This document shows positions 53,183 to 61,944 of a stretch of 64,000 nt of DNA, piece after piece. Each line of letters opens with the position of its first letter. The stretch's first letter is position 1. The notes under the pieces were generated by a model, which ran no database searches, had not been told where the DNA came from, and saw only the letters and a list, made by a program, of their open reading frames with translations. This stretch comes from Paenibacillus sp. JJ-100 (GTDB taxonomy: Bacteria; Bacillota; Bacilli; Paenibacillales; Paenibacillaceae): the NCBI RefSeq assembly GCF_948329825.1, contig NZ_CAOJCM010000002.1:868001-932000 (forward strand), given 5' to 3'. The translations under genes were made by a program, and so were the position numbers.

Positions 53183-53689
53183 TTAAGCATGATTACGTTG
53201 GTTTTGCATACGGCGCTGAGTAAGGTAATCACTCTCGTAGTATGCCAGATCATCGCGCAGTTCTTCATACGTTTTGGATATCTCTAGAATCACATCACGA
53301 ACGGAACGAATTGGTTTGTCACGGAAACGAATTGCATCCTGACCTGTGTAAGCATATCTTCCGTCTTCGGAATAACACTCATTTTTGGGATAGAAAAAGC
53401 TGTTTACACTTTGGTGATACGTATTATAAAGAGCCTTTTCGGCAAATTCGACATCAAAGTTGGCACGACGCAGCACAACGCCAAGTTTTTCGTAAGAAAC
53501 TTCAGAAAAAACGAGCAAATGACGTAGATCAGAAAGAAATCCTTTGTAAAAGGCAGTTGATTCATCTGTCTGGTTCTGATCCAATTCAGGTAAAGTATTT
53601 TCATTCAAAAACTTCTCGATTCGATCGATTGCCGGTTTTAATTTTTCCCTGGTTGACTCACATATTTTTTGTACATTGGCTGCTGACAT
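53183..53689 (-). CDS. YpuI/DUF3907 family protein
   Basis: A 168-residue soluble helical protein, MSAANVQKICESTREKLKPA onward, with FYKGFLSDLRHLLVFSEVSY and a conserved block NSFFYPKNECYSEDGRYAYT. This fits DUF3907 (YpuI), a Bacillota family of unknown function. AGGGGGAGC lies about 9 bases upstream of the ATG. Monocistronic. Confidence 0.75.
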   Translation of the reverse strand: MSAANVQKICESTREKLKPAIDRIEKFLNENTLPELDQNQTDESTAFYKGFLSDLRHLLVFSEVSYEKLGVVLRRANFDVEFAEKALYNTYHQSVNSFFYPKNECYSEDGRYAYTGQDAIRFRDKPIRSVRDVILEISKTYEELRDDLAYYESDYLTQRRMQNQRNHA

Positions 53690-53996
53690 AAAGGTAGCTC
53701 CCCCTTAGATAAGTCCTTACATATTCACGTATAGTTCGGTTAATATAGCTCACTTTTTGACATTTGAATTCTCAGATATAATCCTATCATAAAAAGTTGA
53801 CGAGCGGTATCCCTTGATTGCGCTTTCCGTGTTGTTGGTCCATGCAAAAAATCTAAAGCAGATTTGCCGAAAGACTTCAGACTCATTTGCATAAAAAACG
53901 GTGCTTCTCCTAACGCTAAGTACAATTCGTGACTACGATGATGCGAGCAGCACGCCGTAGATTATGGTCTAAAATTGAACGAGGAGGTTTCTGTCC
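53690..53996. other. Intergenic region between ypuI-like gene and the protease gene
   Basis: About 305 bases between divergent genes. It holds a TTGACA (53757-53762) and a TATAAT (53777-53782) on the plus strand, but only 14 bases apart, so not a standard promoter; and a possible small minus-strand ORF (53740-53892). No palindromic element or RNA motif seen. Confidence 0.5.
53740..53892 (-). CDS. Doubtful small ORF
   Basis: A 50-residue frame starting MQMSLKSFGKSALDFLHGPT. AGGAGAAG lies 13 bases upstream, which is too far for good initiation. The composition is plausible for a basic helical protein, but the frame may be chance in an intergenic region that must also hold the ypuI promoter. 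Confidence 0.2.
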   Translation of the reverse strand: MQMSLKSFGKSALDFLHGPTTRKAQSRDTARQLFMIGLYLRIQMSKSELY

Positions 53997-55871
53997 ATGT
54001 CCAGACCACGATGGATAAACTGGGCTCTTGCAGCAGGAGCAGGCGCTTTAGCGCTGACTTTATTGCTTCCAACATCCAACCGTACCGAACCTAAGCCTAG
54101 TGCAATGCAGGACAATCCTCATCAGGAACACGCAAGTAAACAGCGGTTAAAGGTTCAAGATATTAAAGCAACTGATTTGCTTACACGCGTAGATGCCAAA
54201 CAGCACCTTGGGATTATACTGGATAAAACGAATACGATGACCGATGCACAGCTAACTCGGTATATCAATTCACTTCAAGATTCACACGGACACATTCGGT
54301 CCATTCAACTTCTGAATGTTGACGGGTCTTCGAGCAAAAGATTTGACCGTGCATTCAAACAAGGTAATAAACTGGAGCAGCAAAAATTAAATTACACTCT
54401 GAATTTAGCGAAAAAAGCGGTGAATAAACGTCAGACTTTTGAATCCGCTTCGTTTCCTCTTGGCACAGAAAAATACTTTGTGGTGGGTCAGCCTTCTACG
54501 GATGGCAAACGAGCAATCATCGCTTTGTTTAGTCAAAGCGTATTAAATGCTGTTGAGGAACATCAACGTAAAAACTTGCGAATGATCCCTTATCCGCGTG
54601 AAGGAAAATTCAAGATTGAATCCGTTCACCCTGATACCCTAAACAAAATTACAGTAAAAACAGGACATGACAACGCTAATGCCAGTCATTTTTATGAGAA
54701 TGAAATCGTAATTCGATTCCGCCAAGATCCCGGTGAACGAGATATGCGCATTATCCGTTCGGATTTGAAAGAACCTTCTGTACGTAAATTGGGGTATACG
54801 TATGTTTTTCGGTCTGAGACAATGAGTTACAAACAATTACGAGAATACTTTGGTGGAAAATGGAATCCATTGTATATGGAACCACACTATATGTATTTAA
54901 CCAACGAAAAGGTCGCTGAACAACCGAACATCCCTATTCCGAACGATGTTTTGTTCTCGGATTATCAATGGAATCTGCCTGCGATCGAGACAAACCGGGG
55001 GTGGAATATCACAAAGGGGAACAAAGATGTCATCGTTGCCGTCGTGGATACAGGCGTTGACCTGAATCATCCTGATCTTAAAGGCAAACTGCTTGAAGGA
55101 TATAATATCGTGAACCCGGCCAGCAAACCACTGGATGACGTGGGTCATGGTACACATGTTGCGGGTATTATCGGAGCCATCGTTAATAACAACGAAGGTG
55201 TTGCCGGTATGAGTTGGTATAACAAGGTGCTTCCAGTCAAAGTGTTGGACAGCTCCGGATCAGGTACAACGTATGCAGTTGCTGAAGGTATCATCTGGGC
55301 AGCTGATCATGGAGCCAAAGTTATTAATATGAGTCTGGGCAACTATGCGGATGCCCAATTTCTTCATGACGCAATCAAATACGCTTTTGATCGGGACATC
55401 GTACTTGTCGCTGCGACCGGGAACGATAATACCGAGCGCCCAGGGTACCCTGCTGCTTACCCAGAGGTCTTTGCAGTTTCTGCCACAGATCCGGACATGA
55501 GCAAAGCCTCATATTCCAATTACGGGGATTATGTTGATGTGATGGCACCAGGATCAAGTATCGCTAGTACTTATCCAGACAATCAATACGCTGCCCTGTC
55601 AGGTACATCTATGGCAAGTCCACACGTTGCTGCGCTTGCAGGTTTAATTCGCTCACTGAATCCAGATCTCACCAATACTGAGGTGATGGATCTAATGCGT
55701 CAAAGTGTCATCGATTTGGGTGAACCGGGTCATGACAAGTTCTACGGCTATGGGCAGATCGATGTATACAAAGCGTTACAGGCTGCTTCGGGAAGCAGTG
55801 CTCCGCTGCAATTTTGGCCGCAGCATGTCCGACAGCAGATGGATAACACATTGAAAAAATATATCCAATGA
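53997..55871 (+). CDS. Subtilisin-like (S8) serine protease, secreted or membrane-anchored
   Basis: A 624-residue protease. The N-terminal hydrophobic segment (about 7-25) is a signal peptide or anchor. A long region (residues 30-310) follows, with EIVIRFRQDPGERDMRIIRS and YVFRSETMSYKQLREYFG; part resembles a protease propeptide. The S8 domain has the catalytic triad D351 (VVDTGVDLNHPD), H384 (GHGTHVAG) and S538 (GTSMASPHVA), with N476 as oxyanion residue. It is close to thermitase/fervidolysin-type subtilases. GAGGAGG lies 8 bases before the ATG. Monocistronic with a terminator. Confidence 0.92.
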   Translation: MSRPRWINWALAAGAGALALTLLLPTSNRTEPKPSAMQDNPHQEHASKQRLKVQDIKATDLLTRVDAKQHLGIILDKTNTMTDAQLTRYINSLQDSHGHIRSIQLLNVDGSSSKRFDRAFKQGNKLEQQKLNYTLNLAKKAVNKRQTFESASFPLGTEKYFVVGQPSTDGKRAIIALFSQSVLNAVEEHQRKNLRMIPYPREGKFKIESVHPDTLNKITVKTGHDNANASHFYENEIVIRFRQDPGERDMRIIRSDLKEPSVRKLGYTYVFRSETMSYKQLREYFGGKWNPLYMEPHYMYLTNEKVAEQPNIPIPNDVLFSDYQWNLPAIETNRGWNITKGNKDVIVAVVDTGVDLNHPDLKGKLLEGYNIVNPASKPLDDVGHGTHVAGIIGAIVNNNEGVAGMSWYNKVLPVKVLDSSGSGTTYAVAEGIIWAADHGAKVINMSLGNYADAQFLHDAIKYAFDRDIVLVAATGNDNTERPGYPAAYPEVFAVSATDPDMSKASYSNYGDYVDVMAPGSSIASTYPDNQYAALSGTSMASPHVAALAGLIRSLNPDLTNTEVMDLMRQSVIDLGEPGHDKFYGYGQIDVYKALQAASGSSAPLQFWPQHVRQQMDNTLKKYIQ

Positions 55872-55893
55872 TATAGGCCAACTTATATAAAAC

Positions 55894-55930
55894 AAAAGCA
55901 GCTGCGCCCCGGGGCGTACGCTGCTCTTTT
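55894..55930. terminator. Bidirectional terminator between protease and cotD-like gene
   Basis: Stem agcagc/gctgct (55897-55902 with 55920-55925) with an inner cgcccc/ggggcg palindrome (55905-55916); A-run before, T-run after. It serves both convergent genes. Confidence 0.85.
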
Positions 55931-55965
55931 CATTTTGATTGGTTTCCCCGGGGCATCCGCTGCGA

Positions 55966-56217
55966 CTAGCGTTTGCGTGAAGTAGTGCGGGCTTTCCCGG
56001 ATTTCTTCACGGATTTTTTTCTGTGGCTGGATACATACAGCGGGCCTTCTTCTCTTATGACAACTGGATACATGTGGTGAGGAATCGGAACGCAATGATG
56101 TTGTTTTACAACTTCAATCGGGTGGATCACAGGTACGATTTGTGGAATGTAGTAGTCCTGAACAACCTGGATCGGTTCACATACAATTGGCGCAATCTGT
56201 GGACAGCAATGGTTCAT
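55966..56217 (-). CDS. CotD-type spore coat protein
   Basis: An 83-residue protein starting MNHCCPQIAPIVCEPIQVVQ, then DYYIPQIVPVIHPIEVVKQH and a PHHMYPV stretch: a histidine/proline/valine-rich pattern with CxP-type cysteines that fits the CotD family of inner spore coat proteins. The basic C-terminal tail (KKSVKKSGKARTTSRKR) is notable. AGGGAG lies 10 bases before the ATG at 56217. Expression in the mother cell (sigma-K) is expected but I saw no clear promoter. Confidence 0.8.
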   Translation of the reverse strand: MNHCCPQIAPIVCEPIQVVQDYYIPQIVPVIHPIEVVKQHHCVPIPHHMYPVVIREEGPLYVSSHRKKSVKKSGKARTTSRKR

Positions 56218-56301
56218 TTCAAACCAACTCCCTTTCAAGTGATAATATAACCTATTGCCGTGAACCCGAAATGGTATGGATGGATGTCCATATCCAAAAA
56301 A

Positions 56302-57825
56302 TTAAATAAGCGGTAGCCTGTCCGCTGCTGTCCCAGTTTGCTGAAAAGCAACCTTCTCAATGACATCACATAGTGTTCGGAGTCCTTGCTCCAGAGCTTC
56401 AGCGGTGGTGACAGTAAAGCATATGCGTAAATGGGATGTGTCGCTCTCAGCAACATAACAAGCCGAACCTGGAAGAAAAGATACTCCCGCAGCAAGCGAC
56501 TGTCGATGCAGTTCATGCATGTCCATGTTTCCTCGCAATTCAAGCCATAGATTAAGTCCTCCACCCGGAAGACGCCAATACATATCCTTCGTTGCATGTC
56601 GTTGTAAGGTCTCGGACGCCCTGGTTAATCTTGCGTGCAATTGCTCCCGGAGCCGACATACATAAGGATCATAATGATTCTGAATGTATGCCTGTATCGC
56701 CTTCTGTGTTAATAAAGGACTGCCCAGATCAGCTGTGGATTTGGCGGCCACCAGACGCGTCAGCACACTTCCGTCTGCTATAGCACATGCGATACGGCAA
56801 CCAGGGGACAGCACTTTACTGAAACTTTTGATATATACAACGTGCCCCGCTTGATCCATAGATTTAATTGAAGCCGGCGGAGGAGTGGTGAAATACAGAT
56901 CCGCAAAAGGGTCATCCTCTAAAATCAGACAGTGATAACTTTGTGCTATGTTAAGCAACTGCTTACGTCTTTTTGCACTCATCGTTATCCCTGTCGGATT
57001 GTGATATGTAGGGATCGTATAGATAAGCTTGGGTGGATACGTGTCACACAGACGGGTGAGAAGATCGATCCGCATCCCTTCGTTGTCCATGGGAACAGTA
57101 ATAATTTTAGCCCCTCGACTTGTAAAGACATCGATAGCCCCCGTGTACGTTGGAGCCTCCATATATACAACATCTCCAGGACCAATAAACGTACGGGCAA
57201 CCAGGTCTATCCCCTGCTGTGCTCCACTCGTAATTAGCATTCTTTCTGGTGTAGCCTGAAGACCACGCGATGCGAAATGTGACGCAAAGGTCTGCCTGAG
57301 TTCCCAATCTCCTTGAAATGATCCGTAGGCCGCCATACGATCCGCATGATCTGAAGAGACATGGTAAGCACTGTCAATAATATCACGCGTAGGTAGTAAC
57401 TCAGGGTGAATTGCCGACATATGAAGTTCATAGCGGACTTGAGGAGATGCATCGAAATGCCTCCAGAGCTGCGCCCGGGGCAAATAATCAACCAATGTCA
57501 TCTGCCAGTTAAGCGACGCACCTGAGTTGTTACGATCTATTTTGTGTGTACCCACGTCTCTTTGAGTGTGATTTGAAAGCCCCATGCCGGTTCCCGTTAC
57601 ATAACACCCTTTTCCCTGTGAGCAGCGAATCAGATGAATAGCTTCAAGTTCTGAATAGGCTTTAGTCACTGTAACAAGACTAACTCCCAGGTCAGCTGTC
57701 ATTTTACGAACAGAGGGCAGCCGGGTTCCAGGTTCAATCAAGCCTGAGCGTATGCGGTCCGCGATTGTCGAGGCAATCTGCACATACAATTTGGTACTGC
57801 TTCCTCGTTTTAACTCCATATGCAT
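56302..57825 (-). CDS. MocR-type regulator (GntR helix-turn-helix fused to aminotransferase)
   Basis: A 507-residue regulator: the N-terminal GntR winged helix (about 1-75) reads KLYVQIASTIADRIRSGLIE, GTRLPSVRKMTADLGVSLVT, followed by a linker and a fold-type I aminotransferase domain (about 110-500) with TSGAQQGIDLVAR, PTYHNPTGITM and the PLP lysine in YIKSFSKVLSPGCRIA. Such proteins sense PLP or an amino compound and switch a neighbouring gene. The ATG at 57825 has GGGAG 9 bases upstream. It is divergent from an aminotransferase gene, with shared repeat half-sites between. Confidence 0.92.
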   Translation of the reverse strand: MHMELKRGSSTKLYVQIASTIADRIRSGLIEPGTRLPSVRKMTADLGVSLVTVTKAYSELEAIHLIRCSQGKGCYVTGTGMGLSNHTQRDVGTHKIDRNNSGASLNWQMTLVDYLPRAQLWRHFDASPQVRYELHMSAIHPELLPTRDIIDSAYHVSSDHADRMAAYGSFQGDWELRQTFASHFASRGLQATPERMLITSGAQQGIDLVARTFIGPGDVVYMEAPTYTGAIDVFTSRGAKIITVPMDNEGMRIDLLTRLCDTYPPKLIYTIPTYHNPTGITMSAKRRKQLLNIAQSYHCLILEDDPFADLYFTTPPPASIKSMDQAGHVVYIKSFSKVLSPGCRIACAIADGSVLTRLVAAKSTADLGSPLLTQKAIQAYIQNHYDPYVCRLREQLHARLTRASETLQRHATKDMYWRLPGGGLNLWLELRGNMDMHELHRQSLAAGVSFLPGSACYVAESDTSHLRICFTVTTAEALEQGLRTLCDVIEKVAFQQTGTAADRLPLI

Positions 57826-57841
57826 CCCCAATCGCTCCCAA

Positions 57842-57920
57842 CTGTTATGATCTTCGTTTTACTGTTATAGTGCTTCCAGTCTATTATAGTTTATAATATC
57901 AGTATAACAGTGAATAACAG
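57842..57920. promoter_or_regulatory. Divergent control region with four CTGTTAT half-sites
   Basis: CTGTTAT occurs at 57842-57848 and 57862-57868; its reverse complement ATAACAG occurs at 57904-57910 and 57914-57920. So two direct copies face two inverted ones around the centre. Between them lie -10-like TATAAT on both strands (57892-57897 plus; 57883-57888 minus) with poor -35 elements. This fits a MocR regulator that activates one promoter and represses its own. Binding is inferred. Confidence 0.65.
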
Positions 57921-57934
57921 GAGATGAGAATAAT

Positions 57935-59164
57935 ATGAGTACACCTTGGTCCAAAATGGCACAAAACACCCCGTCCTCTGTCGTTCGCGACATGTTACAG
58001 GCCGCACAGGCCCCTGGAATGATCTCACTTGCAGGTGGACTTCCAGCACAGACATCTTTTCCACTCGAAGCCATCCGTGCGGCGTATGAAAAAGTTTTTA
58101 TGAGTGGATCAGCTGCTCTTCAATATGCAGAAACTGAAGGTTACCGCCCTCTTCGAGTGAAAATTGCTGAACGCCTGGAATCGAAAGGACTTCCGGCTTC
58201 GCCTGATCACATGCTCCTGACTACAGGATCACAACAATCCATTGACCTGATCTGCCGCATTCTGCTGGATCCCGGTGATTGCGTTCTTGTTGAATCGCCT
58301 ACTTACCTGGCAGCTCTGCAAGTCATCCAATCTTATCAGGGCGTGTCACGCGGCGTCGCTTGTGATGATCACGGCATGTTGCCTGAATCACTGGAGGAGC
58401 AGCTTCAACTTCATCGCCCTAAACTCGTTTACATTAACCCTACATTCTCCAATCCGACAGGAAAAGTGTGGTCACGGGAAAGAAGACAACAAGCCGTGGA
58501 TCTATGCCGGAAATATGGAGTGTTCATTCTGGAAGATGATCCTTATGGTGAAATCCGGTTTAATCCTGAAAATCTGGATGTTCCTGCACTCGCTGCATTG
58601 GATGCAGCTTCCTATAATGGACCGTCTAACGTGATTTACACCAGCACCTTTTCCAAAACAGTTGCACCAGGCCTACGTACAGGCTGGATTCTGGCCGCTC
58701 CCGACATCGTCAAAATTGCTGCCAGAGCCAAACAGGGTGCAGATTTGCACTCCAGCAGCATCGATCAGCGGGCACTGCATGCTTTGCTTGAAACTTTTGA
58801 TTTGGATGCTCATATTCGTCACATCTCACAGGATTATAAGCAACGTATGCAAAAATTGACCTCCCTCATGGCTGCTAAATCCTGGGAGGGGATTACATGG
58901 AATTCACCACAAGGTGGTATGTTCCTCTGGCTGCAATTGCCCGAAGGTATGTTGGCTAGTAACCTATTCACTTTTGGTATCCAGGAAAAAGTATGTATTG
59001 TACCTGGTGACTCATTCTATGCTGGCACACCTGAGCTTAATCGGATGCGTATTAACTTTACGCATACCGACCCAGAACTTCTTCCGGAGGCCGTCGAGCG
59101 AATGGATCGAGCAATCCAGCGTTGGCATGATTCGAATCAATCAGATGACATTGTTATCGTTTAA
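57935..59164 (+). CDS. PLP-dependent aminotransferase, class I/II (2-aminoadipate-type)
   Basis: A 409-residue fold-type I aminotransferase with MISLAGGLPAQTSFP, TTGSQQSIDLICRILLDPGD, YINPTFSNPTGKVWS, EDDPYGEIRFN and the PLP lysine in TSTFSKTVAPGLRTGWI. It is closest in pattern to the LysN/2-aminoadipate and aromatic aminotransferase group that pairs with MocR regulators. The substrate is unknown. ACAGGAGATGAG precedes the ATG. The divergent MocR gene probably controls it. Confidence 0.9.
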   Translation: MSTPWSKMAQNTPSSVVRDMLQAAQAPGMISLAGGLPAQTSFPLEAIRAAYEKVFMSGSAALQYAETEGYRPLRVKIAERLESKGLPASPDHMLLTTGSQQSIDLICRILLDPGDCVLVESPTYLAALQVIQSYQGVSRGVACDDHGMLPESLEEQLQLHRPKLVYINPTFSNPTGKVWSRERRQQAVDLCRKYGVFILEDDPYGEIRFNPENLDVPALAALDAASYNGPSNVIYTSTFSKTVAPGLRTGWILAAPDIVKIAARAKQGADLHSSSIDQRALHALLETFDLDAHIRHISQDYKQRMQKLTSLMAAKSWEGITWNSPQGGMFLWLQLPEGMLASNLFTFGIQEKVCIVPGDSFYAGTPELNRMRINFTHTDPELLPEAVERMDRAIQRWHDSNQSDDIVIV

Positions 59165-59208
59165 TTTCAAGCCAGTTAAACGCTATTGAAACTGACAATA
59201 AATGTTGG

Positions 59209-59241
59209 ACCGCTTATCTATACAAGGATAGGCGGTTTTTT
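59209..59241 (+). terminator. Terminator after the aminotransferase gene
   Basis: Stem 59209-59219 with 59226-59236 (two G-T wobbles), then T-run. It lies 44 bases after the stop codon. Confidence 0.9.
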
Positions 59242-59250
59242 CCATCAACA

Positions 59251-59302
59251 TAAAAGAAAAGGCGGCAGACTCGAGTTACCGAATCTGCCACCTTTTCTTT
59301 TA
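59251..59302. terminator. Long hairpin, bidirectional terminator downstream of rnpB
   Basis: Perfect outer 12-bp stem (59251-59262 with 59291-59302), then ggcaga/tctgcc and tcg/cga stems split by single mismatches, 6-base loop. The A- and T-rich outer arms let it work in both directions; it is the best candidate to end the rnpB transcript. Confidence 0.75.
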
Positions 59303-59420
59303 TGACATTATTATATAACCTGTATGTGGACAGGACTTAATCGAAGAAATAACTAAAAAGCTCATCATATGCACTCAATCATCCATTTCGGAGATGATGT
59401 TATGCTTTGTTGTTGCAGTT

Positions 59421-59831
59421 AGGAAAGCTTACCGTAAGCCGGGTTCTGTGCTCTTCGTGGTTCATACGGGAACTACCCTCCCACCAGAAGCGACAATCAT
59501 CTATCTAGGCTGTACATTGCTGCACAGCTCAAGCGACCAACCTAGACACACCTCGGGCTAAGGCTGTCTCCTCCAAAGAGGGACCGTGTCCCATTAGGTC
59601 TTGCTCCAGATGGGGTTTACCAGGAACGAAGTCACCAGCGTTCCTCGGGGTCTCTTACACCTCGGTTCCATCCTTACCTGTGCCGGGAAACCCGGCCATC
59701 GGCGGTCCATTTCTGTGGCACTATCCTTCAACTCGCGCTGACTGGACGTTATCCAGCATCCTGCCCTGTGGAGCCCGGACTTTCCTCTCGTGGCAACAAA
59801 GGCCACCAGCGATTGTCTGTCAAGCTTTCCG
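59421..59831 (-). ncRNA. rnpB: RNase P RNA, B-type
   Basis: The catalytic RNA of RNase P, which cuts the 5' leader from tRNA precursors. On the minus strand the conserved GAGGAAAGTCCGGGCTCC block (P4 strand and start of the catalytic core) lies near the 5' end, and ACAGAACCCGGCTTA (its partner) near the 3' end. The ends pair: GGAAAGCTT at the 5' end with AAGCTTTCC at the 3' end forms P1. Length about 411 bases matches the Bacillus B-type. Exact ends are set from P1. It has its own promoter. Confidence 0.96.
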
Positions 59832-59844
59832 AACAACATTACAT

Positions 59845-59873
59845 AGTATACAGGGATTTGCTGTCTCATACAA
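59845..59873 (-). promoter_or_regulatory. Sigma-A promoter of rnpB
   Basis: On the minus strand TTGTAT (59868-59873) and TATACT (59845-59850) with a 17-base spacer, 13 bases before the P1 5' end. Confidence 0.8.
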
Positions 59874-59910
59874 GCTAAATATTACTGGAAATCAGCTTGA
59901 TCTCTTCCTT

Positions 59911-61026
59911 TTACATAAAACGGAATACTTCTGTATTCACCTCAGATGCAGTGACTTGTGTCTCATAGCGCTGATCCGCAAGTTGCGCACGCAGCCACTC
60001 TGCTGTCTTAGGTTTCATAATTTTCTCTGTGTTATGACCAGGATCAATAATGCACATCCCCGCCATCAATGCATCATGCGCCGTGTGATAGTCAATATCT
60101 CCAGTTACAATGACATCTGCTCCCTTGAAACGTGCAGTGAGTACATAACGGCTGCCTGAACCGCCAAGCACCGCTGCTTTTTTGATCTTTTTGTTCAGAT
60201 CCCCGACTACACGCACATGAGGCACGTTGAATTGAGCTTTAACCACCTCTACGAGCTCGCCAAGGGTTTTAGACTCCCGAAGAGGACCAAGACGTCCTAG
60301 GCCCAATGTACGTCCTTTCAGATCCATTGCGTACAGGTCGTAAGCCACTTCTTCATAAGGATGTGCTTTTAACATGGCCTGAATTACCTTACTCCGTAAA
60401 CTTTGAGGAACAATCGTTTCAATGCGCATTTCTTCCACACGTTCCATCTGCCCTTGTGACCCAATAAAAGGCTGTGTACCTTCACCAGGTACAAATGTAC
60501 CCGTACCTTCGGTATTAAAACTGCATTTATTATACTGACCGATACTTCCTGCTCCAGCCTCCAGAATTGCCTGCAATACCTGCTCATGATGCGTCCTAGG
60601 CACAAATACTGCTAGCTTGTACAACTGATCTGTATGCACATCTTCCAGCGATTCTTTGGCTTCGATCCCGAGTGCTTCTGCCATCCAGTCGTTGATGCCA
60701 CCCTCAGCAACGTCGAGATTGGTATGACTGATGTAAACCGCAATATCATGCTTAATCAGTTTTTCGTACAATTTCCCCATAGGTGTGTCAGTACTAAGTG
60801 ATTTAACAGGGCGGAATATAATAGCATGATGTGCAATAATCAGATTGGCCCCAATCCGAATAGCTTCATCCACAACCTCGTTAGTAACATCCAGCGCCAC
60901 TAGAACATGGGCAATCTCCTTTTGCAAACTTCCCAGTTGCAGTCCAATACGATCGTCCGGTACAGCCAGATGTTTTGGAGCTAGGCGCTCCATTAGTTGA
61001 ATTACTGTTTGACCTTTGGCAAGCAT
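59911..61026 (-). CDS. NIF3-family dinuclear metal protein (YqfO)
   Basis: A 371-residue protein of the Nif3/YqfO family, with a dinuclear metal site: IIAHHAIIFRPVKSL and YISHTNLDVAEGGINDWMAE in the N-terminal half, GDIDYHTAHDALMAG near the C-terminus. The insert between (about 135-230) is the CutA1-like domain of the long Nif3 form. Family members are called GTP cyclohydrolase type 2, but the role is unsettled. GGAGG lies 8 bases upstream of the ATG. Its start overlaps trmK by 25 bases. Confidence 0.93.
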   Translation of the reverse strand: MLAKGQTVIQLMERLAPKHLAVPDDRIGLQLGSLQKEIAHVLVALDVTNEVVDEAIRIGANLIIAHHAIIFRPVKSLSTDTPMGKLYEKLIKHDIAVYISHTNLDVAEGGINDWMAEALGIEAKESLEDVHTDQLYKLAVFVPRTHHEQVLQAILEAGAGSIGQYNKCSFNTEGTGTFVPGEGTQPFIGSQGQMERVEEMRIETIVPQSLRSKVIQAMLKAHPYEEVAYDLYAMDLKGRTLGLGRLGPLRESKTLGELVEVVKAQFNVPHVRVVGDLNKKIKKAAVLGGSGSRYVLTARFKGADVIVTGDIDYHTAHDALMAGMCIIDPGHNTEKIMKPKTAEWLRAQLADQRYETQVTASEVNTEVFRFM

Positions 61027-61760
61027 GCCAATACCTCCTTCAAACTCATAATAAGCCGCTCCATTTCGGCAGCCTTTTCCCTCGAAGAATCCTGATCCGA
61101 TTTGGAGATGGATTGAACCACCCCTTGCAATTTGTCGATCTCACTTTCCCATTTGGTAAAAAACACTTCCGTTGGACGGTCCGTCAAATACGGACCCATA
61201 CGCAACAGCAGATCTTCGGTCAATGTAACTCCACCCTGTAGGGGGCGAGCGCGATATACCTCTTCATTCGCAATGGGACTGCTAGCCTGTGGCATAACGG
61301 TGATAATCTCATAAATTTTGCCGTCTTCTTCAAGAAGCTGCTCTGCCACAACAACCCAGTGATGGTCCAGCAACCACCGTCTCAAAATATCCTCGCCTAC
61401 GTTAGGCTGCAGAATCAGTAATTGTACGCCTTCGAGTTTGGAGATTCCCCGATCCAAGATAGAAGCGATCAAAGCACCGCCCATACCTGCAATAGTAATT
61501 ACATCCACTTCTCCCGGCGAAATAACATCGAGTCCATCTCCACGTCGCACCGTGATGTTTGCCTTTAACCCCGCATCGCTGACTTGTTTGCATGCAGCAT
61601 CGTACGGTCCCGGATTAACCTCTCCAGCTATTGCACTCACAGCTTTTCCACTACGAACAGCAGCTACGGGCAATAAAGCATGGTCTGAGCCGATATCTGC
61701 CATCCGGCTTCCTGCAGGGATTTGATCATGTATCCGTTGTAATCGATTCGAAAGTTTCAT
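61002..61760 (-). CDS. trmK: tRNA (adenine22-N1)-methyltransferase TrmK
   Basis: TrmK uses SAM to methylate adenine 22 of bacterial tRNA. The 252-residue protein starts MKLSNRLQRIHDQIPAGSRM (ATG at 61760, AGGTG 6 bases upstream) and has ADIGSDHALLPVAAV, VDVITIAGMGG and LILQPNVGEDILRRWLLDH. The C-terminus is a helical coiled-coil-like domain. A frame open to 61835 lacks a ribosome binding site. It sits between sigA and the Nif3 gene, as in other Bacillota. Confidence 0.94.
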   Translation of the reverse strand: MKLSNRLQRIHDQIPAGSRMADIGSDHALLPVAAVRSGKAVSAIAGEVNPGPYDAACKQVSDAGLKANITVRRGDGLDVISPGEVDVITIAGMGGALIASILDRGISKLEGVQLLILQPNVGEDILRRWLLDHHWVVVAEQLLEEDGKIYEIITVMPQASSPIANEEVYRARPLQGGVTLTEDLLLRMGPYLTDRPTEVFFTKWESEIDKLQGVVQSISKSDQDSSREKAAEMERLIMSLKEVLACLPKVKQ

Positions 61761-61944
61761 GGGGCACCTACACCATTCATTTAATTTATTGATTTGCATT
61801 GAGTGAAGAAAAGCGATAAAATAAAGTCCAATCAAACATTTGAAGGATGATTTTCCAAAAGAAAGAAATCAAACCGTTCAAATTAAAACTAAAGGAGACC
61901 CCGCCGCCGCCAAAGCGTCTCACGGAAAGTCTCCCACAGTTCAA

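Noticed and set aside
53757-53782. TTGACA and TATAAT as a standard promoter of the protease gene
   Set aside because: Both elements are perfect, but only 14 bases apart, too close for normal sigma-A use, and over 200 bases from the gene.
59594-60159. Open frames on both strands over and beside the RNase P RNA
   Set aside because: The sequence is explained by the conserved rnpB RNA and by the Nif3 gene.
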